A stretch of DNA of 64,000 nucleotides, taken from NCBI RefSeq assembly GCF_024802625.1, contig NZ_CP103371.1, positions 2,418,001 through 2,482,000 of the forward strand, written 5' to 3'. Numbering within the stretch: position 1 is the stretch's first letter; every line of letters starts with the position of its first letter. Under the pieces are notes generated by a model, which had not been told where the DNA came from, made no database searches, and saw only the letters and a program-made list of their open reading frames with translations. The stretch is from Massilia sp. H6. Lineage in GTDB: Bacteria; Pseudomonadota; Gammaproteobacteria; Burkholderiales; Burkholderiaceae_D. A program made the position numbers and the translations under genes. Below, in pieces: positions 51,372 through 60,355 of the stretch.

Positions 51372-53072
51372 TCAATCGTCGGCGTAGATATTGTTGTCCT
51401 TCGTCTCACGGACGAACAGCCCGCCGATGAGCACGGTGGCCAGCGCGATGACGATCGGGTACCACAGGCCGTAGTAGATGTCGCCCTTGAAGGCCACCAG
51501 GGCGAAGCTGACCGTCGGCAGCATGCCGCCGAACCAGCCGTTGCCGATGTGATAGGGCAGCGACATCGAGGTATACCGGATACGGGTCGGAAACATCTCG
51601 ACCAGCATGGCTGCGATCGGCCCATACACCATCGTCACATACAGCACCAGGATGAACAGCAGCAGCACCAGCATCGGCTTGTTGATCGCGGCCGTGTCGG
51701 CTTTCTCTGGATAGCCTGCCGCCTTCAGGGCGGCGGTCACGTCGCCCTTGAACGCGGTCTCCCTGGCCTTGGAGGCAGCATCGAAGTTCAGGTTATCCGG
51801 CGTCATGACCGCGTTGAAGGACGGGAAGGTGGTGTCGCCGACCTTGACCGTGGCCACGGTGCCGGCGGGCGCTTCCTGGATGTTGTAGCTCACCGAGGCG
51901 GCCGTGAGCATGCGGGTGGCGATGTCGCACGACGACGGGAATTTCTTGGTGCCGGTCGGGTCGACCTGGAAGTGGCAGGTGGCCGGGTCGGCCACGACCA
52001 CCACTGGCGAAGTCTGGATCGCACGCTCCAGCGCCGGGTTGCCGTAATGCGTGATCGCCTTGAAGATCGGGAAATACGTTGCCGCGGCGATCAGGCAGCC
52101 GCCCAGGATGATCCATTTGCGGCCGATACGGTCCGACAGCGAACCGAACACGATAAAGAAAGGCGTGGCCAGGGCCAGCGCGATCGCGATCAGGATGTTG
52201 GCAAGCGGCTCGTCGATCTTCAGGGTCTTGGTCAGGAAGAACAGGGCGTAGAACTGGCCGGTGTACCAGACCACTGCCTGGCCCATGGTCAAACCGGCCA
52301 GCGCCAGGAAGGCGACCTTGGCGTTCTTCGGCTTGAGGAAGGCTTCCGACAGCGGTGCCTTCGAGGTCTTGCCTTCGGCTTTCATCTTGGCAAAGGCCGG
52401 CGATTCGGACATCGACATCCGGATCCAGACCGACACGCCCAGCAGCAGCACCGAGATCAGGAAGGGAATGCGCCAGCCCCAGGCCTGGAACTGTTCTTCG
52501 CCCATGGCGGTGCGGGTGGCCAGGATCACCATCAGCGACAGGAACAGGCCGATTGTGGCAGTGGTCTGGATGTAAGAGGTGAACAGGCCGCGCTTGCCTT
52601 CGGGCGCGTGTTCGGCCACATAGGTGGCCGCGCCGCCGTATTCGCCGCCAAGCGCCAGGCCTTGCAGGATGCGCAGCGACACCAGGATGATCGGCGCGGC
52701 GATGCCGATCGTGGCATAACTCGGCAGCAGGCCAACCAGGAAGGTCGAAGCCCCCATGATCACGATGGTAACCAGGAAGGTGTATTTGCGGCCGATCATG
52801 TCGCCCAGGCGGCCGAACACCAGCGCGCCGAACGGGCGCACGATGAAGCCGGCGGCAAATGCCATCAAGGCGAAGATGAAGGTGGTAGTGGGGTCGCCGA
52901 TGAAGAACTGCTTGGCGATGATGGTGGCGAGCGAACCGTACAGGTAGAAGTCGTACCACTCGAATACCGTGCCGAGTGAAGATGCGAAGATGACCTTTTT
53001 CTCTTCTTTGGTCAGTCCAGAGGAAGAAGGCGCCGCCTTTCCTCCCGCTGTTGTGCCGGGTGTGATTGCCAT
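51372..53072 (-). CDS. MFS transporter, metabolite:H+ symporter (MHS) family, with long periplasmic insertion
   Basis: A 566-residue, 12-helix major facilitator of the MHS (shikimate/proline/alpha-ketoglutarate) group. GGAGA precedes the ATG. The N-terminal signature TVFEWYDFYLYG and the loop motif GRLGDMIGRKYTFL are typical of MHS sugar/acid symporters. An unusually long loop (about residues 342-465) containing two Cys separates helices in the C-terminal half; canonical members are about 430-500 residues. It is convergent with the beta-oxidation gene. The substrate is likely a carboxylate or betaine-like solute, but cannot be fixed. Confidence 0.92.
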   Translation of the reverse strand: MAITPGTTAGGKAAPSSSGLTKEEKKVIFASSLGTVFEWYDFYLYGSLATIIAKQFFIGDPTTTFIFALMAFAAGFIVRPFGALVFGRLGDMIGRKYTFLVTIVIMGASTFLVGLLPSYATIGIAAPIILVSLRILQGLALGGEYGGAATYVAEHAPEGKRGLFTSYIQTTATIGLFLSLMVILATRTAMGEEQFQAWGWRIPFLISVLLLGVSVWIRMSMSESPAFAKMKAEGKTSKAPLSEAFLKPKNAKVAFLALAGLTMGQAVVWYTGQFYALFFLTKTLKIDEPLANILIAIALALATPFFIVFGSLSDRIGRKWIILGGCLIAAATYFPIFKAITHYGNPALERAIQTSPVVVVADPATCHFQVDPTGTKKFPSSCDIATRMLTAASVSYNIQEAPAGTVATVKVGDTTFPSFNAVMTPDNLNFDAASKARETAFKGDVTAALKAAGYPEKADTAAINKPMLVLLLFILVLYVTMVYGPIAAMLVEMFPTRIRYTSMSLPYHIGNGWFGGMLPTVSFALVAFKGDIYYGLWYPIVIALATVLIGGLFVRETKDNNIYADD

Positions 53073-53181
53073 GGGTGTCTCCGAATAGATTTTGGTGTTG
53101 TCGGATCGCTGATGGTTGGTCAGCTAAGGCGCAGTGTGGGCCGCTATCCTTACACGGTGCTTGCTCCCACTGGAAGGTGAG

Positions 53182-53216
53182 CGAACGACCGTGCTTGATC
53201 ATGCTATTCTCGTTCG
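53182..53216 (+). promoter_or_regulatory. Inverted repeat CGAACGA...TCGTTCG around a -10-like box
   Basis: CGAACGA (53182-53188) and TCGTTCG (53210-53216) form an exact 7-base inverted repeat with 21 bases between, flanking a TATTCT (-10-like) at 53205-53210. It lies upstream of the Dabb/SDR genes and of the divergent transporter gene. The core shares CGAACG with the palindrome before the beta-oxidation gene, suggesting one regulator. Confidence 0.4.
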
Positions 53217-53274
53217 TTGGCGCAGCCCCGCCAGGGAGCCATGGATGGCGCGACATTCACCTACAGGAGCAGCA

Positions 53275-53577
53275 ATGATCAAGCATATCGTGATGTGGAA
53301 ACTGAAGGACCAAGCCGAAGGCGCGGACCGGGCCGCCAATGCGCGCGAAATGAAGCGCCGTCTGGACGAGTGCGCGCAGATCGTGCCAGGCATGCTGGCC
53401 TTCGAAGTGTCGCTGGCGCAGCCCGGGCTGGAAGCGACCTATGATGTCGTGCTGTACTCGGAGTTTGCCGACAAGGCGGCACTGGCCGCCTACGCCGCGC
53501 ACCCGACCCACCAGGCGCTGGTGCCCTTCATCGGTGCGGTGCGCGAAGCGCGCCAGTGCATGGATTACGCGGTGTAA
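53275..53577 (+). CDS. Dabb (stress-responsive A/B barrel) domain protein
   Basis: A 100-residue dimeric alpha/beta-barrel protein starting MIKHIVMWKLKD, the usual Dabb start. AGGAG lies 5 bases before the ATG at 53275. The conserved EVS...DVVLYSEFADKAALAAYAAHPTHQAL pattern with HPxH is present near residues 60-80. Such proteins have varied roles including polyketide cyclisation and stress response; here the role is unknown. The two SDR genes follow. The last bases form part of a 13-bp tandem repeat that contains the stop codon. Confidence 0.9.
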   Translation: MIKHIVMWKLKDQAEGADRAANAREMKRRLDECAQIVPGMLAFEVSLAQPGLEATYDVVLYSEFADKAALAAYAAHPTHQALVPFIGAVREARQCMDYAV

Positions 53578-53600
53578 ACACGCTTTATAAACACGCTTTA
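53575..53600 (+). repeat. Exact 13-bp tandem duplication spanning a stop codon
   Basis: TAAACACGCTTTA occurs twice in tandem (53575-53587 and 53588-53600). The first TAA is the stop codon of the Dabb gene; the duplicate supplies a second in-frame-independent copy downstream. No other sequence around it is repeated. Confidence 0.9.
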
Positions 53601-53670
53601 GAGTTGCCGGGCATGAAGCACGCGCTGCTAGCGGCGGCAAGCAACCAGGAACACAAACGGAGACTATGTA

Positions 53671-54453
53671 ATGCGCACCACCGAGGAACTTTTTTCGTTA
53701 AAGAACAAGACCGCCATCGTCACCGGTGGCTCGCGCGGCCTCGGGCTGCAGATGGCCGAGGCGCTGGGCGAGCAGGGCGCGCGCGTCTTGGTCTCGTCGC
53801 GCAAGCAAGAAGAGCTCGATGAAGCCGTGGCCCACCTGCAGGCGCGCGGCATCGATGCCTCGAGCATCGCTGCCGACCTGTCCGACCCGGCCCAGGCCCA
53901 TGCATTTGCCGAGGCCGCCGTTGCCCGGCTCGGCCATGTCGACATCCTGGTCAACAATGCCGGGGCCAGCTGGGGGGCGCCGGCCGAAGACTACCCGCTC
54001 GAAGCCTGGGACAAGGTGATGGACCTGAACGTGCGCAGTATCTTTTTGGTGACGCAGGCGATCGGCAAGCTGTCCATGATCCCGCGCGGCTACGGGCGTA
54101 TCATCAGTATCTCGTCGATCGCCGGACTGGCCGGCAATCCGCCGGGCACGATGCAGACCATCGCCTACAATACCTCGAAGGGTGCGGTCGTGAACTTCAC
54201 GCGCGCGCTGGCCGGCGAATGGGGCCGCTACGGCATCACGGTCAATTCGATCGCGCCGGGGTTCTTCCCGTCGAAGATGACCAAGGGTGTGCTGGCCGCG
54301 TTGGGCGCCGAACACCTGGCCAAGGATGCGCCTTTGAATCGCCTGGGCGACGGCGAAGACCTGAAAGGAGCGGTGGTGCTGTTCGCTTCCGACGCCGGCA
54401 AGCATATTACCGGGCAGACGCTGGCCGTCGACGGCGGCGTATCGGCAGTCTGA
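53671..54453 (+). CDS. Short-chain dehydrogenase/reductase (SDR), classical type, 1
   Basis: A 260-residue NAD(P)-dependent oxidoreductase. The cofactor motif TGGSRGLGLQMAEALGEQG (about 19-37) is followed by NNAG at about 94 and the catalytic Ser-Tyr-Lys set ISSIAG...YNTSKGAV (Tyr near 170, Lys near 174). The C-terminal LAVDGGVSAV is typical of the FabG/gluconate dehydrogenase group. It follows the Dabb gene by 93 bases and precedes a second SDR by 22 bases, so the two SDRs form an operon. Confidence 0.93.
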   Translation: MRTTEELFSLKNKTAIVTGGSRGLGLQMAEALGEQGARVLVSSRKQEELDEAVAHLQARGIDASSIAADLSDPAQAHAFAEAAVARLGHVDILVNNAGASWGAPAEDYPLEAWDKVMDLNVRSIFLVTQAIGKLSMIPRGYGRIISISSIAGLAGNPPGTMQTIAYNTSKGAVVNFTRALAGEWGRYGITVNSIAPGFFPSKMTKGVLAALGAEHLAKDAPLNRLGDGEDLKGAVVLFASDAGKHITGQTLAVDGGVSAV

Positions 54454-54475
54454 TGTCATTCCAGGGGAGAAGCAC

Positions 54476-55384
54476 ATGAAGGATTTTCTAGGCAAGGTTG
54501 CCGTCATTACCGGCGCTGCGAGCGGCCTGGGCCGTGAGTTCGCCAATATGGCGGCCGGCCTGGGTATGAAACTGGTGCTGGCCGATGTGCAGGCCAAGCA
54601 ACTCGAACACGCGACCGAAGAGTTGCTGGCGACCGGCACCGAGGTGCTGTCGATGGTGTGCGACGTCAGCAAGGGCTCGCACGTGCAGGAGCTGGCCGAT
54701 TCGGCAATCGCCCGCTTCGGCGCCGTTCACCTGGTGTTCAACAACGCCGGCGTCGGTGCCGGTGGCCTGATCTGGGAAAACTCCGAGAAGGACTGGGAGT
54801 GGGTGCTGGGTGTGAACTTGTGGGGCGTGATCAATGGCGTACGGATTTTTACCCGGGTAATGCTCGAGTGCGCCCGGCGCGACGCCGACTACCAGGGTCA
54901 TATCGTCAATACGGCATCGATGGCCGGCCTCCTGACGCCGCCGGTGATGGGCGTGTACAACGTGAGCAAGCATGCCGTGGTAGCGCTCACCGAAACCCTG
55001 TATCACGACCTGCGCCTGGTTGACGCGCCGATCGGGGCCTCGGTGCTGTGCCCGTTCTTCGTGCCGACCGCGATCGCCCAGTCGCACCGCAACCGCCCCG
55101 AGGAGCTCGCCAGCGACGAGCGCATTACCGCCAGCCAGGCGACCTCGCAAAGCATGACCGAGCGGGCGGTCGAGTCGGGCAAGGTAACGGCCCAGGACGT
55201 GGCCCGAATGGCCTTCGACGCGATTCAGGATGGGCAGTTCTATGTGTATTCGCATCCGCAGGCACTGGCCTCGGTTGGCGAGCGCTTCGATGCAATCGTG
55301 CAGGGCAAGCTACCCGCCGATCCTTATGCGGCCACGCCCCAGGTGTGGAATGGTCTGAAGGCGGGGGTCAAGGGGCGGCGCTGA
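54476..55384 (+). CDS. Short-chain dehydrogenase/reductase (SDR), 2
   Basis: A 302-residue SDR with AGGGGAGA upstream of its ATG. The cofactor motif TGAASGLGREFANMAAG is at about 12-28 and the active site is NTASMAGLL followed by YNVSKHAVVALTE. Length and the C-terminal extension match the group annotated as SDR oxidoreductases acting on acyl or steroid-like substrates. It is co-directional with SDR 1, 22 bases apart. The substrate is unknown. Confidence 0.93.
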   Translation: MKDFLGKVAVITGAASGLGREFANMAAGLGMKLVLADVQAKQLEHATEELLATGTEVLSMVCDVSKGSHVQELADSAIARFGAVHLVFNNAGVGAGGLIWENSEKDWEWVLGVNLWGVINGVRIFTRVMLECARRDADYQGHIVNTASMAGLLTPPVMGVYNVSKHAVVALTETLYHDLRLVDAPIGASVLCPFFVPTAIAQSHRNRPEELASDERITASQATSQSMTERAVESGKVTAQDVARMAFDAIQDGQFYVYSHPQALASVGERFDAIVQGKLPADPYAATPQVWNGLKAGVKGRR

Positions 55385-55398
55385 GCTCGATGCGAGCC

Positions 55399-55418
55399 GG
55401 ACAGGGCAGGACAGGGCA
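55399..55418 (+). repeat. Exact 10-bp tandem duplication
   Basis: GGACAGGGCA occurs twice in tandem (55399-55408, 55409-55418) in the 55-base gap between the convergent SDR 2 and NRDE genes. Confidence 0.85.
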
Positions 55419-55439
55419 GGCAGCGTCCTTGGGGCGCTG

Positions 55440-56201
55440 TTACGCCGCTTCCTGGTTCTCGGGATGCACCACCCGCTCATGCAGCTCGGGTTCGCCCGCG
55501 TGGTACAGCTTGACCACGGTCGAGGTGCGGGTACCGTAGCCGGGCGACTCGATGCACACCGGCGAGAGCATGCGCTCGAGCTCGATCGGCATGCCGGTTT
55601 CGGGCAGGCGCAGGTCGGGGGCGCGGGTGGTGTCGGCCAACATCTCGAAATAGGCGTCTTCCGGGGCGCCCTGGCACAGCAGGCTCGCGAACTGCGCCTT
55701 GGTGCGCAGCACCTTGGGCCAGGGCGCATCGAGCAGGCCGTTCGAGATGCCATAGATGCGTCCCGGTTCCAGGGCTAGTCCATTGCGCGGGTCGCCGCCG
55801 CCGCGGTTCGAATACCAGTACAGCGTATCGCGGTCGCCAAGCACCAGGTTATAGCCGTTATAGACGTCGCCGCGCGCGATCACCTGCGCCAGATAGTCGG
55901 CGGCATCGAGCGTGCCTGCCAGGAAGCCGGCCACCAGGTCGCCGCGGGTCGGCGCGTTATCGCGGCGCTCGTGCGGGCCGCGGATATTGGTCAGGGCGGC
56001 GAACTTCGGGCCGTTCGGGCCTTCGGTGCTCACACCCATCCAGCTGCCGCCGCCACGCAGGTCACGCCCTGCGATGACGTGCGGATGCTCGGGCCAGGGG
56101 GCGGCCGGGCTGGCGGGGCGGTCATAGAACTCATCGCGGTTGGCGGCGGCGATGACGGGCACGCCCGGCATCACATGCCAGGCAAAGACGATCAGGCACA
56201 T
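55440..56201 (-). CDS. NRDE family protein (TANGO2-like)
   Basis: A 253-residue member of the NRDE/TANGO2 family. It starts MCLIVFAWHVMP (Cys2 next to Met) and carries the eponymous AAANRDEFYDRP and WPEHPHVIAGRD. Eukaryotic TANGO2 has been linked to heme and lipid metabolism; the bacterial role is unclear. The start at 56201 overlaps the end of the DUF4936-like gene by 10 bases. The region just before the ATG is a 15-bp tandem duplication and has no good ribosome-binding site, so translation may depend on coupling. Confidence 0.9.
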   Translation of the reverse strand: MCLIVFAWHVMPGVPVIAAANRDEFYDRPASPAAPWPEHPHVIAGRDLRGGGSWMGVSTEGPNGPKFAALTNIRGPHERRDNAPTRGDLVAGFLAGTLDAADYLAQVIARGDVYNGYNLVLGDRDTLYWYSNRGGGDPRNGLALEPGRIYGISNGLLDAPWPKVLRTKAQFASLLCQGAPEDAYFEMLADTTRAPDLRLPETGMPIELERMLSPVCIESPGYGTRTSTVVKLYHAGEPELHERVVHPENQEAA

Positions 56202-56494
56202 GGTGGCAGGTCCATAGGTGGCAGGTCCATAAAGATCTCGGACCGGCGCGGGCCCTGGGTGTAGGCGTCGAGGCCGGCCGCGCACGCGGCGGCGCTGACC
56301 ACGCTATCGAAGCCGTCGGCGGCGCCGGGATAGACTTCCATCCAGGTCTGCAGGCCGTCGCGCGCATCGGGACGACACTTGAGCTGGGCCGCGGTGCCCC
56401 CGTGGGCGAGCTGCGCCTGCATGGCGCGCACCCGCGCCGCCAGTGCGGCGCCATCTTCGGTGCGCACCTTGTAATAGACGTACAGGTCGATCAT
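56192..56494 (-). CDS. Small DUF4936-like protein
   Basis: A 100-residue protein starting MIDLYVYYKVRTEDGAALA. The C-terminus ends MDLPPMDLPPCA, produced by a 15-bp tandem duplication of the coding sequence. It starts 2 bases after ygfZ ends and overlaps the NRDE gene, so ygfZ, this gene and the NRDE gene are one operon. It resembles the DUF4936 family; this assignment is from pattern recall, and the function is unknown. Confidence 0.75.
   Translation of the reverse strand: MIDLYVYYKVRTEDGAALAARVRAMQAQLAHGGTAAQLKCRPDARDGLQTWMEVYPGAADGFDSVVSAAACAAGLDAYTQGPRRSEIFMDLPPMDLPPCA
56202..56231 (-). repeat. Exact 15-bp tandem duplication at the gene end, before NRDE
   Basis: GGTGGCAGGTCCATA (plus strand) occurs at 56202-56216 and 56217-56231. 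It adds five codons (MDLPP) to the DUF4936-like protein and lies directly upstream of the NRDE ATG. Confidence 0.9.
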
Positions 56495-56496
56495 CG

Positions 56497-57555
56497 CTAG
56501 ATGTCGAGCGCGTCGAGATGGTAGGGCATCTGCTCGAAGCGCAGCTGCGGGCCGCCGGCGGTGCCCAGGCGCACGTCTTCGCCCAGCGCCGCCAGTTTCA
56601 TTTCCACCAGCAGGTCGGCGCCGCCAAGGCCGTTCGGCGCGGCATTGACGACCATGCCGCAAGGCTGGCCGGGATCGCTCATCGAGACCGCTTCGTCGCC
56701 GGCGCGCGCGCCCGCATGCCCGACCGTGGCCAGCACCGTGCGGCGTTTGAGCTTACCGAGATACTGGCTGCGGGCGACGATCTCCTGACCCGGGTAGCAA
56801 CCCTTCTTGAAGTTCACACCACCGAGCAGCTCGAGGTTGATCATCTGCGGCACGAACTGTTCCTGGGTGACGGCAGTGATCTGCGGCACGCCGGCATGGA
56901 TGGCCGCCAGTAGCCAGGCCTGGTTGCCGCCCAGTGCCAGCTGGTCGGCCAGCAGCGGTAGGGCGGCGCTGGCGGCTTCTTCACTCGCCAGCCACAACCA
57001 GCGCGGCGCGCCAAAGGCGTCGGCCAGCCGGATCACGGTGCCGAAGCTGCCCTCGGTCTTGCCGTTGACCGTATCTGGCAGGGTAGCGACGTGACGCTCC
57101 AGCGCACTGCCGGCGCGCGCCCCGCCCAGTCCCAGCACGGCCGCGAACGGCGCCTCGAAGCTGGCGTCGCGCAGCTTGGCCTTGGCGCGCAGCACGAACA
57201 TGGACAGGCGCTTTTGCAGCGGCGGCTGGATTGCACGCGGCAGCTGCAGATACACCGCCTCGGCGTCGCGCCAGACCAGAAAGGTAGCCTGCAGACGTCC
57301 TTTGGGCGTACAGAAGCCGGCCAGGCGGGCTTCGCCCTGGCCAAGGTGCTCGACGTCGTTGGTCAGCTGCTTGTGCAGGAAACTGGCCGCTTCGTCGCCG
57401 GCCACGGCAATGATGCCGAGATCGGTAACCGGGGCCACGAAGCCCGCGCTCAGCTCGGCCGCGGTAAGCGGGCGGCCGAAGTCGTCGGCCTGGGAGGCGT
57501 CGTCGGCATCGAAGCGGGCGCCGAGTGCAGCAAGAGTGTCTGTCCAGTTAGGCAT
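56497..57555 (-). CDS. ygfZ: tRNA-modifying / folate-binding Fe-S cluster maintenance protein YgfZ
   Basis: A 352-residue YgfZ/GcvT-like protein. It contains the signature KGCYPGQEIVARSQYLGKLKRR (about residues 230-251), where the conserved Cys lies in KGCYPGQEI, plus TNDVEHL near 65. YgfZ binds folate and helps with Fe-S clusters and some tRNA modification. I start at the ATG at 57555 (MPNWTDTLAALG), with a TTG at 57576 as an unlikely alternative. It diverges from mltG (113 bases between starts). Confidence 0.94.
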   Translation of the reverse strand: MPNWTDTLAALGARFDADDASQADDFGRPLTAAELSAGFVAPVTDLGIIAVAGDEAASFLHKQLTNDVEHLGQGEARLAGFCTPKGRLQATFLVWRDAEAVYLQLPRAIQPPLQKRLSMFVLRAKAKLRDASFEAPFAAVLGLGGARAGSALERHVATLPDTVNGKTEGSFGTVIRLADAFGAPRWLWLASEEAASAALPLLADQLALGGNQAWLLAAIHAGVPQITAVTQEQFVPQMINLELLGGVNFKKGCYPGQEIVARSQYLGKLKRRTVLATVGHAGARAGDEAVSMSDPGQPCGMVVNAAPNGLGGADLLVEMKLAALGEDVRLGTAGGPQLRFEQMPYHLDALDI

Positions 57556-57668
57556 AAATCCAGTTAGTATTAGCAATTAGGCTTTATCATTACGGGCTCA
57601 TTATAAAGATGTCGGCGAAATCGCGCCGGGGACGTCGAAACCCCCGGCAACACACCAAGCAAAAACAC

Positions 57669-58676
57669 ATGGCATTCATCAAAAAACTCCTGGTCACCGG
57701 CGTCGTCGTTTCCGTCGCCGCAGTCGCAGGCTTCTCATGGTGGGCCAAGACCCCCCTCGACACCGGAGCGGGCACGGAGCCGGCCATCGAATTCACGATC
57801 AACCCGGGTAGCGGGGTGGGCGCGGCCGCGCAGCAGATGGTGGCAGCCGGGGTGCCGGTCAATCCGCAGCTGTTCAACCTGCTGGCGCGCGTCACCGGCA
57901 AGGCTGGCCGGATCAAGGCCGGCAGCTACGAGCTCAAGCCGGGCACGTCGCCACGTCGCCTGCTGACCCAGATCGTGCGCGGCGAATTCGCGCAAGAGGC
58001 GGTGACGATCATCGAAGGCTGGACCTTCCGCCAGATGCGCGCGACCCTGGCCGCGCACGCGCGCCTCAAGCACGATACCGTGAAGCTGAGCGACCAGGAG
58101 TTGATGGCGAAGATCTCCAAAGAGTACACCTCGCCAGAAGGCCTGTTCTTCCCGGATACTTACCTGTTCGCCAAGGGCTCGTCCGAACTCGACATCTACA
58201 AGCAGGCGCATGCGGCAATGCTCAAGCACCTGCATGCCGCCTGGGAGAGCCGTGACAGCAGCCTGCCGTACAAGACGCCTTACGAAGCACTGATCATGGC
58301 CTCGATCGTCGAGAAGGAAACCGGCCAGAAGAGCGAACGCACGATGATCGCGGGCGTATTCGTCAACCGCCTGCGCACCGGCATGCTGTTGCAGACCGAT
58401 CCGACCGTGGTCTACGGCATGGGCGAGCGCTTTGCCGGCGATATCCGCAAGAAAGACCTGGAAACCGATACGCCCTACAATACCTATACCCGCAGCGGCC
58501 TGCCACCCACCCCGATCTCGTTGCCAGGGGTGGAGTCGCTCGCCGCGGCGCTGGCGCCGGCCAAGACCGAAGCGCTGTATTTCGTCTCGCGCGGGGACGG
58601 TACCAGCCAGTTCTCGACCAACCTGCCGGATCATAACCGGGCGGTGAACCAGTACCAGCGGCGGATCAAGCAATGA
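57669..58676 (+). CDS. mltG: Endolytic transglycosylase MltG
   Basis: MltG cuts nascent peptidoglycan within glycan strands and sets strand length. One membrane helix (about residues 5-24 of [14 protein letters not shown]...) anchors a periplasmic domain; a LysM-like N-terminal part is followed by the YceG catalytic domain with the conserved Glu in [10 protein letters not shown] (Glu215 from this start). The frame extends to an ATG at 57609 that would add 20 basic residues; neither start has a strong ribosome-binding site. The tmk start overlaps its stop (ATGA). This begins the mltG-tmk-holB-pilZ operon, the order found in Pseudomonas. Confidence 0.95.
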   Translation: MAFIKKLLVTGVVVSVAAVAGFSWWAKTPLDTGAGTEPAIEFTINPGSGVGAAAQQMVAAGVPVNPQLFNLLARVTGKAGRIKAGSYELKPGTSPRRLLTQIVRGEFAQEAVTIIEGWTFRQMRATLAAHARLKHDTVKLSDQELMAKISKEYTSPEGLFFPDTYLFAKGSSELDIYKQAHAAMLKHLHAAWESRDSSLPYKTPYEALIMASIVEKETGQKSERTMIAGVFVNRLRTGMLLQTDPTVVYGMGERFAGDIRKKDLETDTPYNTYTRSGLPPTPISLPGVESLAAALAPAKTEALYFVSRGDGTSQFSTNLPDHNRAVNQYQRRIKQ

Positions 58677-59323
58677 ATCAGGGCGTGGAAGTGGAATCTG
58701 CGACGACACCGGCACCCAGGGGCAAGTTCATCAGCTTCGAAGGCATCGATGGCGCCGGCAAATCGACCCATATCGGCTTTGTAAAGAATTTCCTGGAGTC
58801 GCGCGGCAAGACCGTGGTGTCGTCGCGTGAACCGGGCGGCACCGCGCTGGGCGAAAAGCTGCGCGCTTTGCTGCTGCACGAGAAAATGCACCTGGAAACC
58901 GAAGCCCTGCTGATGTTCGCCAGCCGCCGCGAGCACCTGGCGCAGCTGATCGAACCCGGGCTGGCGCAGGGGCACTGGGTATTGTCGGACCGGTTTACCG
59001 ATGCCAGTTTTGCCTACCAGAGCGGCGGCCGTGGCTTGCCGCGCTCTAAGATGGAAGCGCTCGAAGCATGGGTCCATCCGTCGCTGCAGCCCGACCTGAC
59101 GCTGCTGTTCGACCTGCCGCTCGAGGTCGCGCGCGAGCGGCTGGACGCCACCCGCACGCTCGACAAGTTCGAGCGCGAGCAGGCCGACTTCTTCAGTAAA
59201 TGCCGCGACGAATACCTGCGCCGTGCACAGCAGTTCCCGCAACGCATCGTCGTGATCGATTCGACGCAGTCGATCGACGCCATCCGGGTGCGCCTGGGCG
59301 AGGTGCTGGAGAAGCTGCTGTGA
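58673..59323 (+). CDS. tmk: Thymidylate kinase
   Basis: dTMP kinase, 216 residues, with an N-terminal extension of about 15 residues. The P-loop [15 protein letters not shown] is at about 18-32, the DRX motif in [18 protein letters not shown] and [13 protein letters not shown] follow. It converts dTMP to dTDP for DNA synthesis. It overlaps mltG upstream (ATGA) and holB downstream (GTGA), so all three are translationally coupled. Confidence 0.97.
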   Translation: MNQGVEVESATTPAPRGKFISFEGIDGAGKSTHIGFVKNFLESRGKTVVSSREPGGTALGEKLRALLLHEKMHLETEALLMFASRREHLAQLIEPGLAQGHWVLSDRFTDASFAYQSGGRGLPRSKMEALEAWVHPSLQPDLTLLFDLPLEVARERLDATRTLDKFEREQADFFSKCRDEYLRRAQQFPQRIVVIDSTQSIDAIRVRLGEVLEKLL

Positions 59324-60345
59324 CGATCTATCCATGGCAGGGCGAGGCCTGGACCCAGTTGCAGGCGATGCGCGCGCGCTTGCCGCACGCGATCCTGTTC
59401 CACGGCCCGGCGGGCGTGGGCAAGGCCGATTTCCTGGAAAGCGTGGCGCAAGCGCTGCTGTGCGAAAACGTGCGCGCCGACGGCCACGCCTGCCAGGCCT
59501 GCGCCTCGTGCGGCTGGTTCGCGCAGAATAACCATCCGGATTACCGCCGCGTGCGGCCGGAAATGCTCGAAGACGAGCCGGGAAGCGATGCCGAGGAGGG
59601 CGCCGAGCCCGCCGCCAAGTCGAAATCTGCCAAGGCGCCCTCGAAAGAGATCAAGATCGAGCAGATCCGCGCCTTGGGCGACTTCATGAATATCTCGACC
59701 CACCGCCAGGGCCTGCGGGTGGTGGTGCTGTACCCGGCCGAGGCACTGAACATGCCGGCCTCGAATGCGCTACTCAAGACGCTCGAAGAGCCGCCCCCTG
59801 GCACCGTGTTCCTGCTCGCCTCGAACAGCCTGGACCGCCTGCTGCCGACCATCCTGTCGCGCTGCCGCAAGTTTGCGCTCCCGATGCCGTCGCAGCAGCA
59901 GGCGCTGGCCTGGCTCGACGCCCAGGGCGTGGCCGACGCCGGCAGTTGGCTGAGCGAACAGGGCGGGGCGCCGCTGGCTGCGCTGAGCGAGGCCGAGAGC
60001 GGCAACCGCGAGGAGATGGAGGCGCTGCTGCAATTCCTGGCCAATCCGGCCACCGACGGCGCATTGCGGGTGGCCGACAAACTGGCCAAAACGCCGCTGG
60101 CGACGCTGGTGGCCTGGCAGCAGCGCTGGCTGTACGACCTGGTGTCGGTGAAACTGGCCGGCCGGGTACGCTATTATCCGCGCTACCAGAAGCAGCTTGC
60201 GGCGCTCGCGGGGCGGGTGCACACTGCCAACTTGAACCGTGCGGTGAAGGCGGCCAACGAGCGCCGGGCGGTGGCCGACCACCCCTTGTCGGCAAAATTA
60301 TTTGTCGAAGATATGTTGCTTGAGTACACTTCGTGCTGCGCATGA
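59320..60345 (+). CDS. holB: DNA polymerase III subunit delta prime
   Basis: A clamp-loader subunit of 341 residues. The start is the GTG at 59320 that overlaps the tmk stop ([11 protein letters not shown]); the open frame before it is tmk sequence. It has a Walker A-like [12 protein letters not shown] (about 27-38), zinc-binding cysteines at about 49-66 (ALLCENV, CQACASC) and the SRC motif [12 protein letters not shown] near 180. The insertion [14 protein letters not shown] is low complexity. It works with the tau/gamma and delta subunits to load the beta clamp. pilZ follows. Confidence 0.95.
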   Translation: MTIYPWQGEAWTQLQAMRARLPHAILFHGPAGVGKADFLESVAQALLCENVRADGHACQACASCGWFAQNNHPDYRRVRPEMLEDEPGSDAEEGAEPAAKSKSAKAPSKEIKIEQIRALGDFMNISTHRQGLRVVVLYPAEALNMPASNALLKTLEEPPPGTVFLLASNSLDRLLPTILSRCRKFALPMPSQQQALAWLDAQGVADAGSWLSEQGGAPLAALSEAESGNREEMEALLQFLANPATDGALRVADKLAKTPLATLVAWQQRWLYDLVSVKLAGRVRYYPRYQKQLAALAGRVHTANLNRAVKAANERRAVADHPLSAKLFVEDMLLEYTSCCA

Positions 60346-60355
60346 AAGGAAGCCG

